DNA from: Symbiodinium kawagutii
Lineage: Eukaryota > Sar > Dinophyceae > Suessiales > Symbiodiniaceae
Assembly (NCBI GenBank): GCA_009767595.1
Contig: VSDK01028694.1
Coordinates: forward strand, 7,378-71,377
DNA: 64,000 nt
Direction of reading: 5' to 3'
The notes under the pieces were generated by a model that was given only the letters and a program-made list of their open reading frames with translations, searched no databases and was not told the origin of the DNA. The translations under genes were made by a program, and so were the position numbers. This document shows positions 53,664 through 63,790 of this stretch, one piece after another. Every line of letters starts with the position of its first letter. Position 1 is the first letter of the stretch.

Positions 53664-53716
53664 TGTTCTTCTTCTTCTTCTTTTTCTTCTTCTTCTTCTT
53701 CTTCTTCTTCTTTTTG
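53664..53716. repeat. (TTC)n microsatellite
   Basis: TTC units with two TTT interruptions. The poly-Glu antisense frame is an artefact. Confidence 0.95.
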
Positions 53717-54241
53717 TCGTCGCTGTAGAAGCGGTTTCAGTAGTGGTTGTAGCAGTAGCAGCTCAAATTGCATGATTAATTGATTAACCATTATCAGCAT
53801 CAGTAGTTGTGATTGGTTTGCGTAATCATCAGGATCTGAATCCTTTAGGATGATCATGTTTTTTTAAAGCTAGGTTCAGGGATTCCCCTGTTGATGGACA
53901 CCGTTTACACTAGAATGTCGCCCTGGGACCTCAAGTGAGATTTGACAGCGAAGGTTGATGGGGCACCCGCAGTTTGATTCACAGCCAACCAGGGACCCTG
54001 CAACCCAACTCCCCAGAGGCTAGTTCTGTCACAAGGTTTGCATCAATTTGTCACGTCCTTTTGCTTGCAACTAGGGAAACCATTGACCAACATCCATCCG
54101 TGGTCATCAGCAAAATGAACAACTCAGCATGTCACTAGTGGTGCCATGGATTCATCCGGATTCACCTGGTGGTGGGCTACCATGGGTTGTTGTTGGTTGG
54201 TTCTCAGTGATCACCAGTGGTCTCCCGGTATGTGCCCTCAG

Positions 54242-54310
54242 GGATCAAGTGGAAGGCGTGCACAAGGCCAGGAGCTGGCCCAAGTGTCAGGGTGGTTGAA
54301 CGGTTGTTTG
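54242..54310 (+). CDS. exon candidate, 23 codons, phase 0
   Basis: From gtatgtgccctcag to GTTGGT. Reads GSSGRRAQGQELAQVSGWLN then GCL. The donor is the left border of a family B-like composite. Confidence 0.4.
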
Positions 54311-54677
54311 GTTGGTAGTGTGATTGACATTTTGAATAGGGGATTATAGTGGTTACTTAAATGCTTGGAGAGCAATGCTTTTTCTTGTTGATAGGGTTTA
54401 ATAAGGGATAACAAGGGTGATTAAAGGGGTTACTAAGGCATAATTACCAACAATAGTGGTTAAGCCAGTAGGTGGTTTGATAGAATATGCGAGGGCGGTT
54501 TTGAGAGGGGTTAAGCATGGTTGCTGGGTAATACTCGGGGAGAATATGTCCAACAATAATGGTGAAACAAGTGATTTGGTTGGTGGTTTGATTGATATGT
54601 TTTACTTTCCCCAGTATTAACAAATGGTTGGTTGATTGACGTGCATGTGTTTCAGAGGGGTTGAAACAACCAACCAG
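54311..54677 (+). mobile_element. composite family B repeat
   Basis: Begins GTTGGTAGTGTGATT, contains the block shared with 16370-16547, and ends with a full family B element (54576-54677, ends TTTGGTTGGTGGTTTGATT and GTTGAAACAACCAACCAG). Both outer borders carry GT and AG. Confidence 0.65.
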
Positions 54678-55166
54678 TTATAGCAAACTTTGATAAATGC
54701 CTTCAACTAGGAAATACTGGGCTATAATCAACAAATACTGAGTTGCTAAAAGTGGCTTATAAGCAACAAGTCCTTGTTTGTAGCAGCTTTGGGTAGAGTC
54801 GCTACAAGCACCAAACACTGGGATGGAACTAGCCAGCGGTAGAGCCATGATTGATAGACTAAAGTTTAATAAGCATTTGCGAACGGGTTTCAAGATACTG
54901 AAGAAGATACCACTGCGTTTGGTGGCATGTTCGTTTCTCAGGGTCCCAAAATTTACCTTTCTCATAAGCTGCCATACTGCAAATAATGAAGCTGTACGTG
55001 TATCAGATAGGTTCAACATGTCTTGCAGCAACCAACAAACCCCACATTATCATTTTTGGTATGGTTGTAGCTGTATTTGTTTTGCTGCGTAAACATCGAG
55101 ATGTTTGGATCAAAAGCAAATATATCGATGATATTTGGTATGTGAGCAATCCAAATATCGTCAACA

Positions 55167-55167
55167 C

Positions 55168-55216
<49 letters not shown>

Positions 55217-55235
55217 GTCATCATCATCGTCATCG

Positions 55236-55276
<41 letters not shown>
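55167..55276. repeat. (ATC)n microsatellite, longest
   Basis: About 36 ATC units with four GTC variants. Confidence 0.97.
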
Positions 55277-55277
<1 letters not shown>

Positions 55278-55316
55278 AGTCCCAAACAAGTATCAGCCAT
55301 GTCATCAGCTGCTGAG

Positions 55317-55426
55317 ATGTTGATGAGTCCACTACCACAGTCGCCCCGGTCCCAACCAAGGCCCTTGGCTCTGCAGATCCCTTGCTGGTCTTCGAGGGGG
55401 GCCACGAGGTCCAGGAGTTCGTGCTG
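55317..55426 (+). CDS. exon, about 36 codons
   Basis: From agctgctgag to GTTCTC. Reads DESTTTVAPVPTKALGSADP, then LLVFEGGHEVQEFVL. Good coding character. Its donor overlaps the left end of a family A element. Confidence 0.5.
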
Positions 55427-55566
55427 GTTCTCAAGCCATAGGGGGACCCCAAAATGGCTGGTTTATTGCTATAGATGGTCAAAATTGGATGACTAATATT
55501 TGGATGTAGCTATAGATGACCAATATTGGAGGATTTGGGGATATATCCACATTTTCAGAAGCCACC
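55425..55566 (+). mobile_element. TIR family A element, enlarged
   Basis: Ends TGGTTCTCAAGCCATAGGGG and CACATTTTCAGAAGCCACC. An internal duplication (atagatg.tca.aattgga) makes it 142 bp. Confidence 0.8.
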
Positions 55567-55912
55567 ATGTGTGTGTGTATTGCATGTAACGGCCAGCAAT
55601 CGCCACTGGTAGCAGTGCATGCCATCCATACACATGTAGATGCATACATGATGTATGCATGTAGGTAGAAACATATTGACTCACATGAACTGCAAGCCCT
55701 CAACTACAGAGTGATCCAGTGTGATCCAACCATTCATGTAAGTATGTGTATTTTGTATACCTACAAAATTTGGTCAAATGATGTGCAAATGATGTGTAGC
55801 TAAGATAGCTATCGATGACAGAAGCAGTTGGAGTTTTCAGGTTTTGCACAGGCTGCTTGTTTGTCCCTAAAACGAAGTCTGAGGCTCCAATCAGCTCATC
55901 ACCAGCCGCTCA

Positions 55913-55957
55913 GGTGACCATGACGGTGCTGGACGGAGCCAAGGCATTTTTGGCCAA
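55913..55957 (+). CDS. exon, 15 codons, phase 0-0
   Basis: From agccgctcag to GTGAGC. Reads VTMTVLDGAKAFLAK. Both borders match consensus well. Confidence 0.4.
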
Positions 55958-56416
55958 AGTGAGCCAGTAAGCCGCGAGCCAAACGGAGATGTGCCAGACT
56001 TCATCCAGGACATGACCTGAGGGACGGTCCCGGTAAAGGTTGGGTATCCACGAAACGTGGCTGTTCTTAGGCTACCTTCGAGCATCAAGGTGGTTGCCGC
56101 GGAAAGCTCCGTGCCGGTTGATAGTTATGTTGGCTGTTTGTTTGACTATTGTATGATGGAATTAATCATGGTTCATAGCCGTAAATCAACGGTTCGCATA
56201 CTGGTCAGGTAGTGATGAATCATTGCTTAGTTGTTGGTCAAGTATTGGCAAATATGTAATCAAGGAGTCATGATACTGTAATTGGTTAGCCAACCAATGA
56301 TTAGTCAGTCAGTCCTTACTTAGTTACTGGTGGGTTAATCCTTAGTCATCAGTCAGTTCATGGTTAGTAGCTGCTTCATTAGAGGTTAATTCCCGGTTGC
56401 CCCTTCGTTGGGTCAG

Positions 56417-56449
56417 GCTATGGAACACATCTCCACACGGCTGGTGCGG
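56417..56449 (+). CDS. micro-exon, 11 codons, phase 0-0
   Basis: From gttgggtcag to GTGAGT. Reads AMEHISTRLVR. The donor is consensus, the length very short. Confidence 0.35.
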
Positions 56450-57296
56450 GTGAGTTTGACGTGTGGATGCATCGGCCACTGTTGGGCTGGGGAGCGGTAT
56501 AGCCACTGGACGCATACATTGAAGTATTTCACCGTGAATTCAATATGAATGGTTCTGCAGCTCAAGTGTATTCATGAACCATTAACTTCAACCATTAATA
56601 TTAATCAAATATAGTAAAAACATGATTACCATATTGTAATATTGTATTCTATAAACTATTAATCAAAATGTTCAAAAGTCTATAGTGGTTGTTCATCATA
56701 GTGTTCTCTCGATAATGTTTAATTAATATCATAGTGTAGACGGTAAAGCCACCATTTAGCCGATACCTGATGATATGGTAAATGGTGTCCGTGTGTTGAT
56801 TCAATTCTCAACAAATCATTGAAAAGGCGTTTTAGAGATGCCAGATAGATGTATGCCATGTTATGCCTGGTCATCAAACCTAACCCTAGGCTTCCAGTTA
56901 CCATAATAATAGCTAACTAGCTGGTTTCTATCGTTGTTGTTTGGGGTTGGTTACCTACTATAATGGTAACTGGAAGGATAGGGTAAAGAATGAATGATCT
57001 GCAAAACTTCCAAAGACGAGTCCCGCCATCAGCAGAGATCCAGTTGCTGACTCGGCGGTTTTTGTCGTTGGGCAATCACTGGCAATCACCAGCAATTGCT
57101 GGCCCAGTTCGTGAACTTAGCAGCTTAGAACCATGCTGAGTATCGGTTATGCTGCATATAACTGCGGTCAATCATATATGGTCACATGGCTTCACCAACG
57201 GAGAAGCACAGCACAAGCCTTGAACTAAGGTAAAGGGATAGAACAGGAAAAGCTCTCTAGGAAGCTATCACCGGAACATTTGTTGATGGTGTGTAG

Positions 57297-57473
57297 CTGC
57301 TGACTAAGGCCATCAGGAAGCAATATAAATGCTCATGGCTCACGATATTCTACACCTTACACCTTGAACCTGTTTCCATCCTCGTTGCAATTCCTCTGGC
57401 ATCCATACGTCCAATCACTTCACATAAGCAACGTCGCGCTTCAATGTGGGCGCAACTCGCTCTCCGTGAAAAT
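57297..57473 (+). CDS. membrane-type exon (start-less)
   Basis: Open from 57297; the frame stays open to TAA 57567. Reads WLTIFYTLHLEPVSILVAIP, then SHKQRRASMWAQLALREN, ending at GTTATG. One hydrophobic helix followed by a basic segment, as in a membrane protein. Fits in phase 0 with the next exon. Confidence 0.45.
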
Positions 57474-57616
57474 GTTATGTTTTCTGCAGCGTCGAGGGGG
57501 GTTTCACCTGGAAAAGAAGATAGGTTGACAATGTCAGACCCGAAAAATAGCAGACCTGCCCCAGATTAACTTGACACTTGGCCGCTGGTTTGCTTGGTTG
57601 GTTTGTGATCTGAAAG

Positions 57617-57740
57617 ATGCACCTGGGCGCGCAAGCAGACCTATTGTTAATTGTTTTGTCCATCTATCACCCCTTTTTTGATGAACAATCACAGGATAGA
57701 AAGCCGCTGCTTGAAGAAGACAAACTTATTTTGTCATTTG
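57617..57740 (+). CDS. exon of a membrane-type protein
   Basis: After gatctgaaag. Reads LGAQADLLLIVLSIYHPFFD, then RKPLLEEDKLILSF, leaving in phase 1 at GTCATT. Hydrophobic helix, then acidic. Joins in phase to 57870. Confidence 0.5.
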
Positions 57741-57747
57741 GTCATTT

Positions 57748-57844
57748 GGTGGTTTATCAAAATAGGCAACCCCCAAAACTGGTGATTTGTTACTATAGAT
57801 TAATATGTTGGATGATTTAGGGGCACTATGGCTTGAGAAACCCC
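57748..57844 (+). mobile_element. TIR family A element inside a short intron
   Basis: Ends GGTGGTTTATCAAAATAGGC and CTATGGCTTGAGAAACCCC; flanks ATTT and GTTT. It makes up 97 of the 129 bases of the predicted intron 57741-57869. Confidence 0.88.
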
Positions 57845-57869
57845 GTTTGCCATTTTTCGAGTTGAACAG

Positions 57870-57956
57870 CTTCTGTTACTCTCACCTTTGTGGATCTTTG
57901 GGCTGACATCAACGAAGAGATCATGCGGACATTCCATTTTGGCATGGAAAGGTGGG
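57870..57956 (+). CDS. exon of the same gene
   Basis: From gttgaacag to GTAGTG, phase 1 to phase 1. Reads SVTLTFVDLWADINEEIMRT, then FHFGMERW. Phase fits both neighbours. Confidence 0.55.
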
Positions 57957-57983
57957 GTAGTGTTGGTTTGTTGTATTCCATAT

Positions 57984-58085
57984 GGTATTTTCTCAACATA
58001 GGGGACCCCAAGGATGGATGGTCTATTACTATAAATGGTTTACTCTAGGATGATTTGGTGGGTCCCCTATGTTGAAAAACCACCC
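57984..58085 (+). mobile_element. TIR family A element
   Basis: Ends GGTATTTTCTCAACATAGGG and CCCTATGTTGAAAAACCACCC. It lies in the predicted intron 57957-58155. Confidence 0.88.
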
Positions 58086-58155
58086 TACATATATGGGTCA
58101 ATCAATGTTAAATGTCAGATATATCCTTTAATGTCAAATGTTGTTGTGCTTGTAG

Positions 58156-58211
58156 AAGAAGCTATGTTTGTCCACCTTGTTGCTGAAATGTTTGAATCAA
58201 AGCTCCACTAG
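58156..58211 (+). CDS. exon of the same gene
   Basis: From gtgcttgtag, phase 1. Reads EAMFVHLVAEMFESKLH and then meets in-frame TAG and TGA within 12 nt (GTTTTGATGGAG, 58212-58223) before the open frame resumes. Confidence 0.45.
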
Positions 58212-58223
58212 TTTTGATGGAGC

Positions 58224-58611
58224 TTTGTTCCGTGGGGATCCACTCAGTTCTTTGTGTCCTACTTTTATGTAGAGCTGGGGTCAATGACCGAGATATATAA
58301 ACATTTCAATCATACAATCAGAATTCCACCACTGTTTGCAACCAGTTCGCGAGGCATTCTTGTAGATGAACACGGAAAGCAAAAATCATCATATGTGGTA
58401 GGGAATCCCTGGGAAACTGCCTATAGACGGTCTATTTTTCATTGCCAGCTTAATCTACCAGAGGGTAAGGTAAGTTTATCACCAACTTCCTGTATGGTGG
58501 GAACTTTGCCAGCCCTGGCCAGTTCTGGCAGACATCGAAGAGGGCTGGTGCACATCTCAGACATTCCTGGACACGGCATTGTCGTGGTGAATACACTATG
58601 CAGCTTTACAG
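58224..58611 (+). CDS. large exon with a 5-nt frame interruption
   Basis: Reads FVPWGSTQFFVSYFYVELGS, then QLNLPEGK at 58469. There a second GTAAG (58470-58474) shifts the frame. Skipping it continues FITNFLYGGNFASPGQFWQT, then HSWTRHCRGEYTMQLY, to a GTGTCT donor. Without skipping, the frame still runs on to 58664 but loses coding character. The family is not recognised. Confidence 0.5.
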
Positions 58612-58792
58612 GTGTCTCCTGGGGCATCCATGGGATGCTGGGGCAATCACTCTGTGACAGCCCCTAAGAAGGTTTGACATTTGGATTGTACGCTTACTTC
58701 TTTACCTTAAAGACCTGCAAGCTGCTTGCATTGCAGGGTCTTGTGATCATAACTGCATGTGATTGATGAACATTTTTGAACAACAACGGTAG

Positions 58793-58921
58793 CTAACGAA
58801 AAGAAGATATGGTCAGAACTTCCGCAAAAACTAACAGCGGATGGTCTCAGGTATGCGCCTGATGATTCCAAGCACTGCTTCTTCCACACCCGCGGGTGCG
58901 ACCCGGAGATGTGCTTTGCCG
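58793..58921 (+). CDS. exon, about 42 codons
   Basis: From acaacggtag to GTTGAA. Reads KKIWSELPQKLTADGLRYAP, then DDSKHCFFHTRGCDPEMCFA. Strong composition; the Cys/His cluster may bind metal or form disulphides. Family unknown. Probably belongs with the upstream gene, but its phase does not match 58611 directly. Confidence 0.5.
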
Positions 58922-59314
58922 GTTGAAAAGGGGATACAAAGCATGTGGCGCATTGTTAAGCTTCACCCTTGTTTTCTAAGGCATCGATAGGTATGTATCA
59001 TGAGGTATACAGGGCCAGGGGTGATGACAAGATGATAAGGGAGTCCATGAGCTAGGGAAGACCTCAGGTTCGTGGCGGGCAAGCAACCATTGGTGGTGAA
59101 ACAACCATCCAACAATGGTGGAATGACAATGATGTCACAGGTCAATCCAACTCTGCTGCGATGGAGTTAGATTCTGAACCAGCAGTAGATCTCCAACCAG
59201 CTCACTGTGCAGATGGGTTCAGCGGTTGAGATTTTGCTCTTAACGTTGCCATGATGCGCGCCGGCGCAGCCCACTGACGGCCACAGAAGAAGGAGAAGAA
59301 GAAGAAACGTTGCC

Positions 59315-59404
59315 ATGATGATAATGTATTGCATGGCTCGGCCCAACTGGGTTACTAGTGAGCTCCAGGATGCTTTTCAAGCATTCAGATTACCTAGGGG
59401 AAAG
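59315..59404 (+). CDS. exon candidate, 30 codons
   Basis: ATG 59315 to GTATGA. Reads MARPNWVTSELQDAFQAFRL then PRGK. A minus-strand frame (59390-59770, 126 codons) overlaps its end. Confidence 0.35.
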
Positions 59405-59644
59405 GTATGACATAGCTTTGAACCTCCCTAAGTGCGTCATGCCTCTCACAATGCTCCTGACGCATCCAGGTACGAAATGTTTCAAGCAGCGCGAACTCAT
59501 GGTGATGTCCTCGGAGGGAGGAAACAGCCATAGCACACGCTTCATTGGGTGGGCTGTTGAGGGATACTGAGTTGGGATTGGTTTGCAACCAGCCCCATGA
59601 AAAACCAAGGGGTACCATGATGCTGTCACACTGCTTTGATCAAG

Positions 59645-59725
59645 ATTGGCAATCGTTGCCAGAGTGGACCACAACCTTTCGAAAATGTCCCAATCCATTG
59701 CAGGTTTTGATTCACCAAATCTCAG
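59645..59725 (+). CDS. exon candidate
   Basis: From tttgatcaag to GTGTGT. Reads LAIVARVDHNLSKMSQSIAG then FDSPNL. A competing minus frame (59390-59770) is also protein-like (DWDIFERLWSTLATIANLDQ). The strand is therefore uncertain. Confidence 0.3.
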
Positions 59726-59867
59726 GTGTGTTAAGAATGCATCTTCCATTTTCACCTGGTTATGATCCACATGTTGGTCCCCTCCCCGGTTCTTGTTGCT
59801 AGTTCTCCCTTGTAGCCATCCGTGCCATCAGTGACCTCTAAGGGTAGGCGGGTGGCTACCGTCCCAG

Positions 59868-59926
59868 GTGGCTGCGCCGACTTGGCCCGGATCTTCATGT
59901 CCTGCAACAAGGCGGGGCGTCGAATG
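59868..59926 (+). CDS. exon, 19 codons, GTAAGC donor
   Basis: From accgtcccag to GTAAGC. Reads GCADLARIFMSCNKAGRRM, GC-ending codons. Consensus borders. Confidence 0.45.
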
Positions 59927-59989
59927 GTAAGCGCAGCTGCGGCAGGTGATAGCAGCTGCTCGGGTGAATCAACAGGGAAGGCGACTGGT

Positions 59990-60420
59990 GGTTTTAACCA
60001 TGGTTAATAGTAGGTATTTTATAGTGGTAAGTAGTAGGTTAATAGTGGTAAATAGTAGGGGATAACAAGCAACAAGAATGGTCAAACAACTACTGGTTGA
60101 TGGTGGATGGAAGGTTCAACTAAGCTCATGGCTAATCGACAGCATTGGGAATTCTGGTTGATGGTTGGTGGATGGCATAGGGTTTTTTATCAAGCAGGAT
60201 CATGGCTAATCAACAGCATCTAAATGGTTGATCAATGATAAATCATGGTTGATTATCTAGTTGACAATGGTCCACAGTTGATCAACAGCATGGGGCATTG
60301 TGGTTAATGGATGGTTAATTATGGTTTCTGATCAATAGTCAATGGAAAATCAATGGGAAAACAACCAACTAAAATCGTTGGTTAATTGACAATGAATGAC
60401 AATGGCAATGGCTTGTGGTT
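59990..60420. repeat. degenerate 'ggttaatagtgg' / 'ggttgatcaa' repeats
   Basis: Loosely repeated AT-rich sequence similar to 1655-1710 (ataggggataacaagcaaca). No gene. Confidence 0.55.
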
Positions 60421-60429
60421 AGTCAATAG

Positions 60430-60576
60430 CATCTAAAACCAAGCGGGAAGAAGTTGGATGAGCAACTGATGCTGGTTCACAACGCTGCACCGCTGGTGGC
60501 TGGGAGCAAAATAGTCATGCCCCGTGAAGGCTGGCATCCCAACCAGCTGGTCACCGGCTGTGTTGGAATACCATGA
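60430..60576 (+). CDS. exon candidate, 48 codons
   Basis: After tcaatag. Reads LDEQLMLVHNAAPLVAGSKI, then VMPREGWHPNQLVTGCVGIP, to TGA; a GTGTTG donor exists near the end. Good composition. Unknown. Confidence 0.45.
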   Translation, partial: HLKPSGKKLDEQLMLVHNAAPLVAGSKIVMPREGWHPNQLVTGCVGIP

Positions 60577-60748
60577 GGTGCCTGGCAGCATCCCAGCAGT
60601 ATCACAGCACCCAGCTGTTCACAAGCTCATAGTCACTGATGAGACGATGCAGCTGAGCTCATGGACGCTACTCCTTGAACATGTTGATTGCTAATTGTAT
60701 TACTTTTCAAGGCATCTAGTCAATCATAGTGCTAATATGTGCTAATCA

Positions 60749-61039
60749 TTGCTACCTGTTTATGCTGTTCAAAAAGTACGGAGATACTGCTGTGCCAGTT
60801 TTCTTATAGGCCGTTTACCATCATTAACCAATATATTACTGAATAGTGACTGTTACCAACCAACGTTGACCTCTTTTACTGCGTGGCTTCCGGCCACTGG
60901 TGTTTTGGGGATTGCTTTGATTTGCCATATCCCGACCAAGAATTCAACTTTTGTCAAGGGATCTACGAGCCACCAAGTTCATCAACCACCTGGCTATTTG
61001 ACCCAGGCTCATATAGTTCATCTAATAGCCTGTAGTTGA
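60749..61039 (+). CDS. ORF, 96 aa, doubtful
   Basis: Partly hydrophobic frame (TGVLGIALICHIPTKNSTFV). No border evidence. Confidence 0.25.
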   Translation: MLPVYAVQKVRRYCCASFLIGRLPSLTNILLNSDCYQPTLTSFTAWLPATGVLGIALICHIPTKNSTFVKGSTSHQVHQPPGYLTQAHIVHLIACS

Positions 61040-61042
61040 TAT

Positions 61043-61179
61043 TCACGGGCTATTTAATGTCAGCTTTGCTGTTTGAATACCGCCATCCTGGCTCTCCGCT
61101 GAAAAGGAGCCATCGAAGATAATGCACATCGGCACCAACCCGTTGCCCCTTGGAGCTTCGTTGATCTGGAGAGCTGGAT
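61043..61179 (-). CDS. terminal exon of a minus-strand gene
   Basis: On the minus strand, after cttactgtag. Reads LQINEAPRGNGLVPMCIIFD, then GSFSAESQDGGIQTAKLTLN, to TGA. Alternating beta-strand pattern. Probably belongs with 61369-61704. Family unknown. Confidence 0.45.
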
Positions 61180-61368
61180 CTACAGTAAGCATGGGTAGTG
61201 GTTCAACCATTCCAACAGGCCGAGTAGTCTGATGATTCGTGGGATGTGAAAGGGGACCCACAGCTCAGCCATATACAACAGATCATTACCACTAAGAGAG
61301 CCAGACAGTCGAATACAGCCCATCAAGACACATGATGCATTGACCATGTGGTGGACACTACATATGAT

Positions 61369-61704
61369 TCAGCTGCGATACTCGTTTGGGCCTTGTATAT
61401 CATGTGAATAAGGCGCAGAGAACTTCATTAAGTCATAAGGCACCAGGCAGAAGTCCTTTTGCTGGGGAGTAGACATCGGAACACCAATACTTATTCGAAT
61501 GTGCTTGGCGCCACACAAATAAGGCTCCTCGGATATCCCAACTTCGGTCATGAATTCAATAGGGCTGATCTTGGATACCACCGCAATGGCTTCATGTTGC
61601 AGACCGAAGTTTGCAAAGATTTGTGTTTGAAAAGATGACATACATGGTAATATGATGTAATGTGGGCTCAGCTCAGCCCCAGAGTTGTGTTTTTGCTCAC
61701 TCAT
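61369..61704 (-). CDS. minus-strand exon, 111 codons
   Basis: ATG at 61704. Reads LSPHYIILPCMSSFQTQIFA, then GLQHEAIAVVSKISPIEFMT and PYLCGAKHIRISIGVPMSTP. One of the most protein-like frames in the window. It likely ends at a GTATCG donor shortly before the TGA. Product not recognised. Confidence 0.5.
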   Translation of the reverse strand: MSEQKHNSGAELSPHYIILPCMSSFQTQIFANFGLQHEAIAVVSKISPIEFMTEVGISEEPYLCGAKHIRISIGVPMSTPQQKDFCLVPYDLMKFSAPYSHDIQGPNEYRS

Positions 61705-62008
61705 TGATGCTCACGTAACTCACAATAGGTGACGATTTTGGCTTGCGAATTAAGCGATGGCAACCCAGCGGTCGATTTCCAGTAGTATGGTCGATTATTG
61801 TCATCATTATGTCATTATGGTCTACTAAGCCAACAGCCAATTGTACAAATGATGATATTGTATCCCTAAACATTATTGCATCAACCATTGTATTTCCCAG
61901 CATGAACTCTTATTTACCCCATGGCTATTGTATCCCCTATGGTTAAAATCAACCCATGAGCATAGGCTTCACTAATCACTCCTGCGGCTCCACTCAGGTC
62001 CGCTCGAG

Positions 62009-62230
62009 ATGCTCGAGCCAAGATTCAATACTGAGATGGTGCAAGCTGCGGCTGGCTTCGCGCAAGCGCCGCGGTGCTTGGTTGTACATGTTGGTTCTGA
62101 AACAAGTCACCTGGCTTTCGGACGGATGATCATCTTCACTACTCAACAAGAAACACGAGAAACAACTGATTGTGAGGAGATCACGCAAGGTTTTTTCCAT
62201 TGTGGGGAACTTTTTCTAAGAAGGCAATAG
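62009..62230 (+). CDS. ORF, 73 aa, doubtful
   Basis: Reads FNTEMVQAAAGFAQAPRCLV, preceded by a good acceptor (ctccactcag at about 61998). Two other frames are also open, so frame and strand are unsure. Confidence 0.3.
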   Translation: MLEPRFNTEMVQAAAGFAQAPRCLVVHVGSETSHLAFGRMIIFTTQQETRETTDCEEITQGFFHCGELFLRRQ

Positions 62231-62900
62231 AATAGAGCAAGGGACGCTTGAATTGATGGCTCACACAAGGCAGCAGAAATACATTGCATCAGGTCTCACA
62301 TCCTTTGCTACTGAAACTGCAGGTAGCAAAGACAAAAAAAGGGGTCAAGGTCTGACAACTGCGTCAAAAGCCATGTCAGCTGACTGTTTTTTGCGGGGAT
62401 CATGTAGCAAGTGGCGTTTTTGTCACTGTAGATTTCAGATTCAAGGCCTGGGAACCAGCCGAACAGTTTGAAGATTTGGCGAATGGATAGTACTGGAGTT
62501 TTGTGCAAATATAACTCGTAACCTATCCACTGGCGCTTCTGTTGCAATGTAACCTATATCAGAGTTTTGCTCTTTATCTACAGGGTCTACTTTCTGCTTC
62601 CTTGAAACAAGAAAACGGGCACGAGTCACTGTTCCGATATTGCTTGTGCCCTAATCAATGTGTGGTTTACCTAGATCAATCTAGTTGCATGTAAGAAAGA
62701 CGTGCGTTCTAGTGCACCCTGCTCCTGTGCCATATGAACTTGTGCAGGTTTGGCTTCCAAAAACAATGACAGAAATCTTTACCTAGGTCTGGTTAATTGA
62801 GCATGCCCCTTATGATTACCCAATCACCCCACCAAAGATATCGAAAATTGAGAAAGTATCACTCGACCGCGATCCCCCAACATACAATCTCAATCGTCCA

Positions 62901-63326
62901 TTGATCCTAGACCTGCCATTGCTTGACATTCATGTATTTGTTTTTGGTTTTTATTTGTTTTGGATAATGTGCAACAATCCTTTGGTGAATTTTTCTTGTG
63001 TCGACCGATGTCGACCGCTGTCCAAGCTTTGTTTGAGGCTGTTCATAGATGCTGCCAAAACATCTCAGAAATCTCATGCGGGTTTGTCACGGTTTGCCCA
63101 TGATACTCCAACAGTAACTACTATTAATAGGGAAACTGGCAGTTTTGGACGTACGGCATTTTTGGACAAACCCATGCATGTGTGTAGAAAAAAACATGTT
63201 TTGCATTGCATTTTACCCTTGATCGACCCCCAGATGTTCGCAACTTGCTTGTTTTCATGTTTCGCACAGACTTTTTGGGATATCACCAAATTGTTTTACA
63301 GGTATATCACCAGATGTTTTATATAA
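62901..63326 (+). CDS. ORF, 141 aa, doubtful
   Basis: Long plus frame with a hydrophobic start (LLDIHVFVFGFYLFWIMCNN) and a mixed tail. It contains a segment (gatcgacccccagatgttcgcaacttg) repeated at 63387-63413. Not recognised. Confidence 0.3.
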   Translation: MILDLPLLDIHVFVFGFYLFWIMCNNPLVNFSCVDRCRPLSKLCLRLFIDAAKTSQKSHAGLSRFAHDTPTVTTINRETGSFGRTAFLDKPMHVCRKKHVLHCILPLIDPQMFATCLFSCFAQTFWDITKLFYRYITRCFI

Positions 63327-63566
63327 ATGATTGTGCTTGCTATTTGCACACAATTTGAGCCTGCCAGCATCGCTTGTTTACCCTCGATAGACCCACAGGT
63401 GTTCGCAACTTGTTTTACAGGTACATGAGCACTGTTTAAAAAAATAGTTTTGGTGATTTACCTGTCAAACAATTTGGTGCATATAAAATTTTCTCAGATG
63501 TGTTTTGCACACAATTGCCTCTATGTTGGGAACACCGCTTAACCTCCCCCAGCGATTGCCACTGCC

Positions 63567-63665
63567 ATGGCTACGTCGCGAAGCTCTGCTGCATCCTTGG
63601 AGTACTGGGAGGCAGGGAAGCGAAGGTTGGTAGGGCTGGTTGATGATGGGTTGTATCTTGGGTGA
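63567..63665 (+). CDS. small ORF or exon, 32 aa
   Basis: MATSRSSAASLEYWEAGKRR then LVGLVDDGLYLG, GC-rich, after aacctcccccag. A GTTGGT donor after 'gcgaag' would end it earlier; a second frame (HCHGYVAKLCCILGVLGGRE) is equally open. Confidence 0.35.
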   Translation: MATSRSSAASLEYWEAGKRRLVGLVDDGLYLG

Positions 63666-63723
63666 ACGATTACCAGCTTCATGGGTTATAAATATCATGG
63701 GTTTGATTCCGTGTCCACAACTA

Positions 63724-63790
63724 TTTGCATGACTAGCTTAACTCATATGATGGTTCATGACTAGCTTAACTCATATGATGGTTCATGACT
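63724..63790. repeat. tandem repeat of 29 bp
   Basis: Two copies of atgactagcttaactcatatgatggttc, with a partial third. Confidence 0.9.

Noticed and set aside
59390-59770. 126-aa minus-strand ORF
   Set aside because: Protein-like in part, but plus-strand exon candidates with good splice borders overlap it. Left undecided and not listed as a gene.
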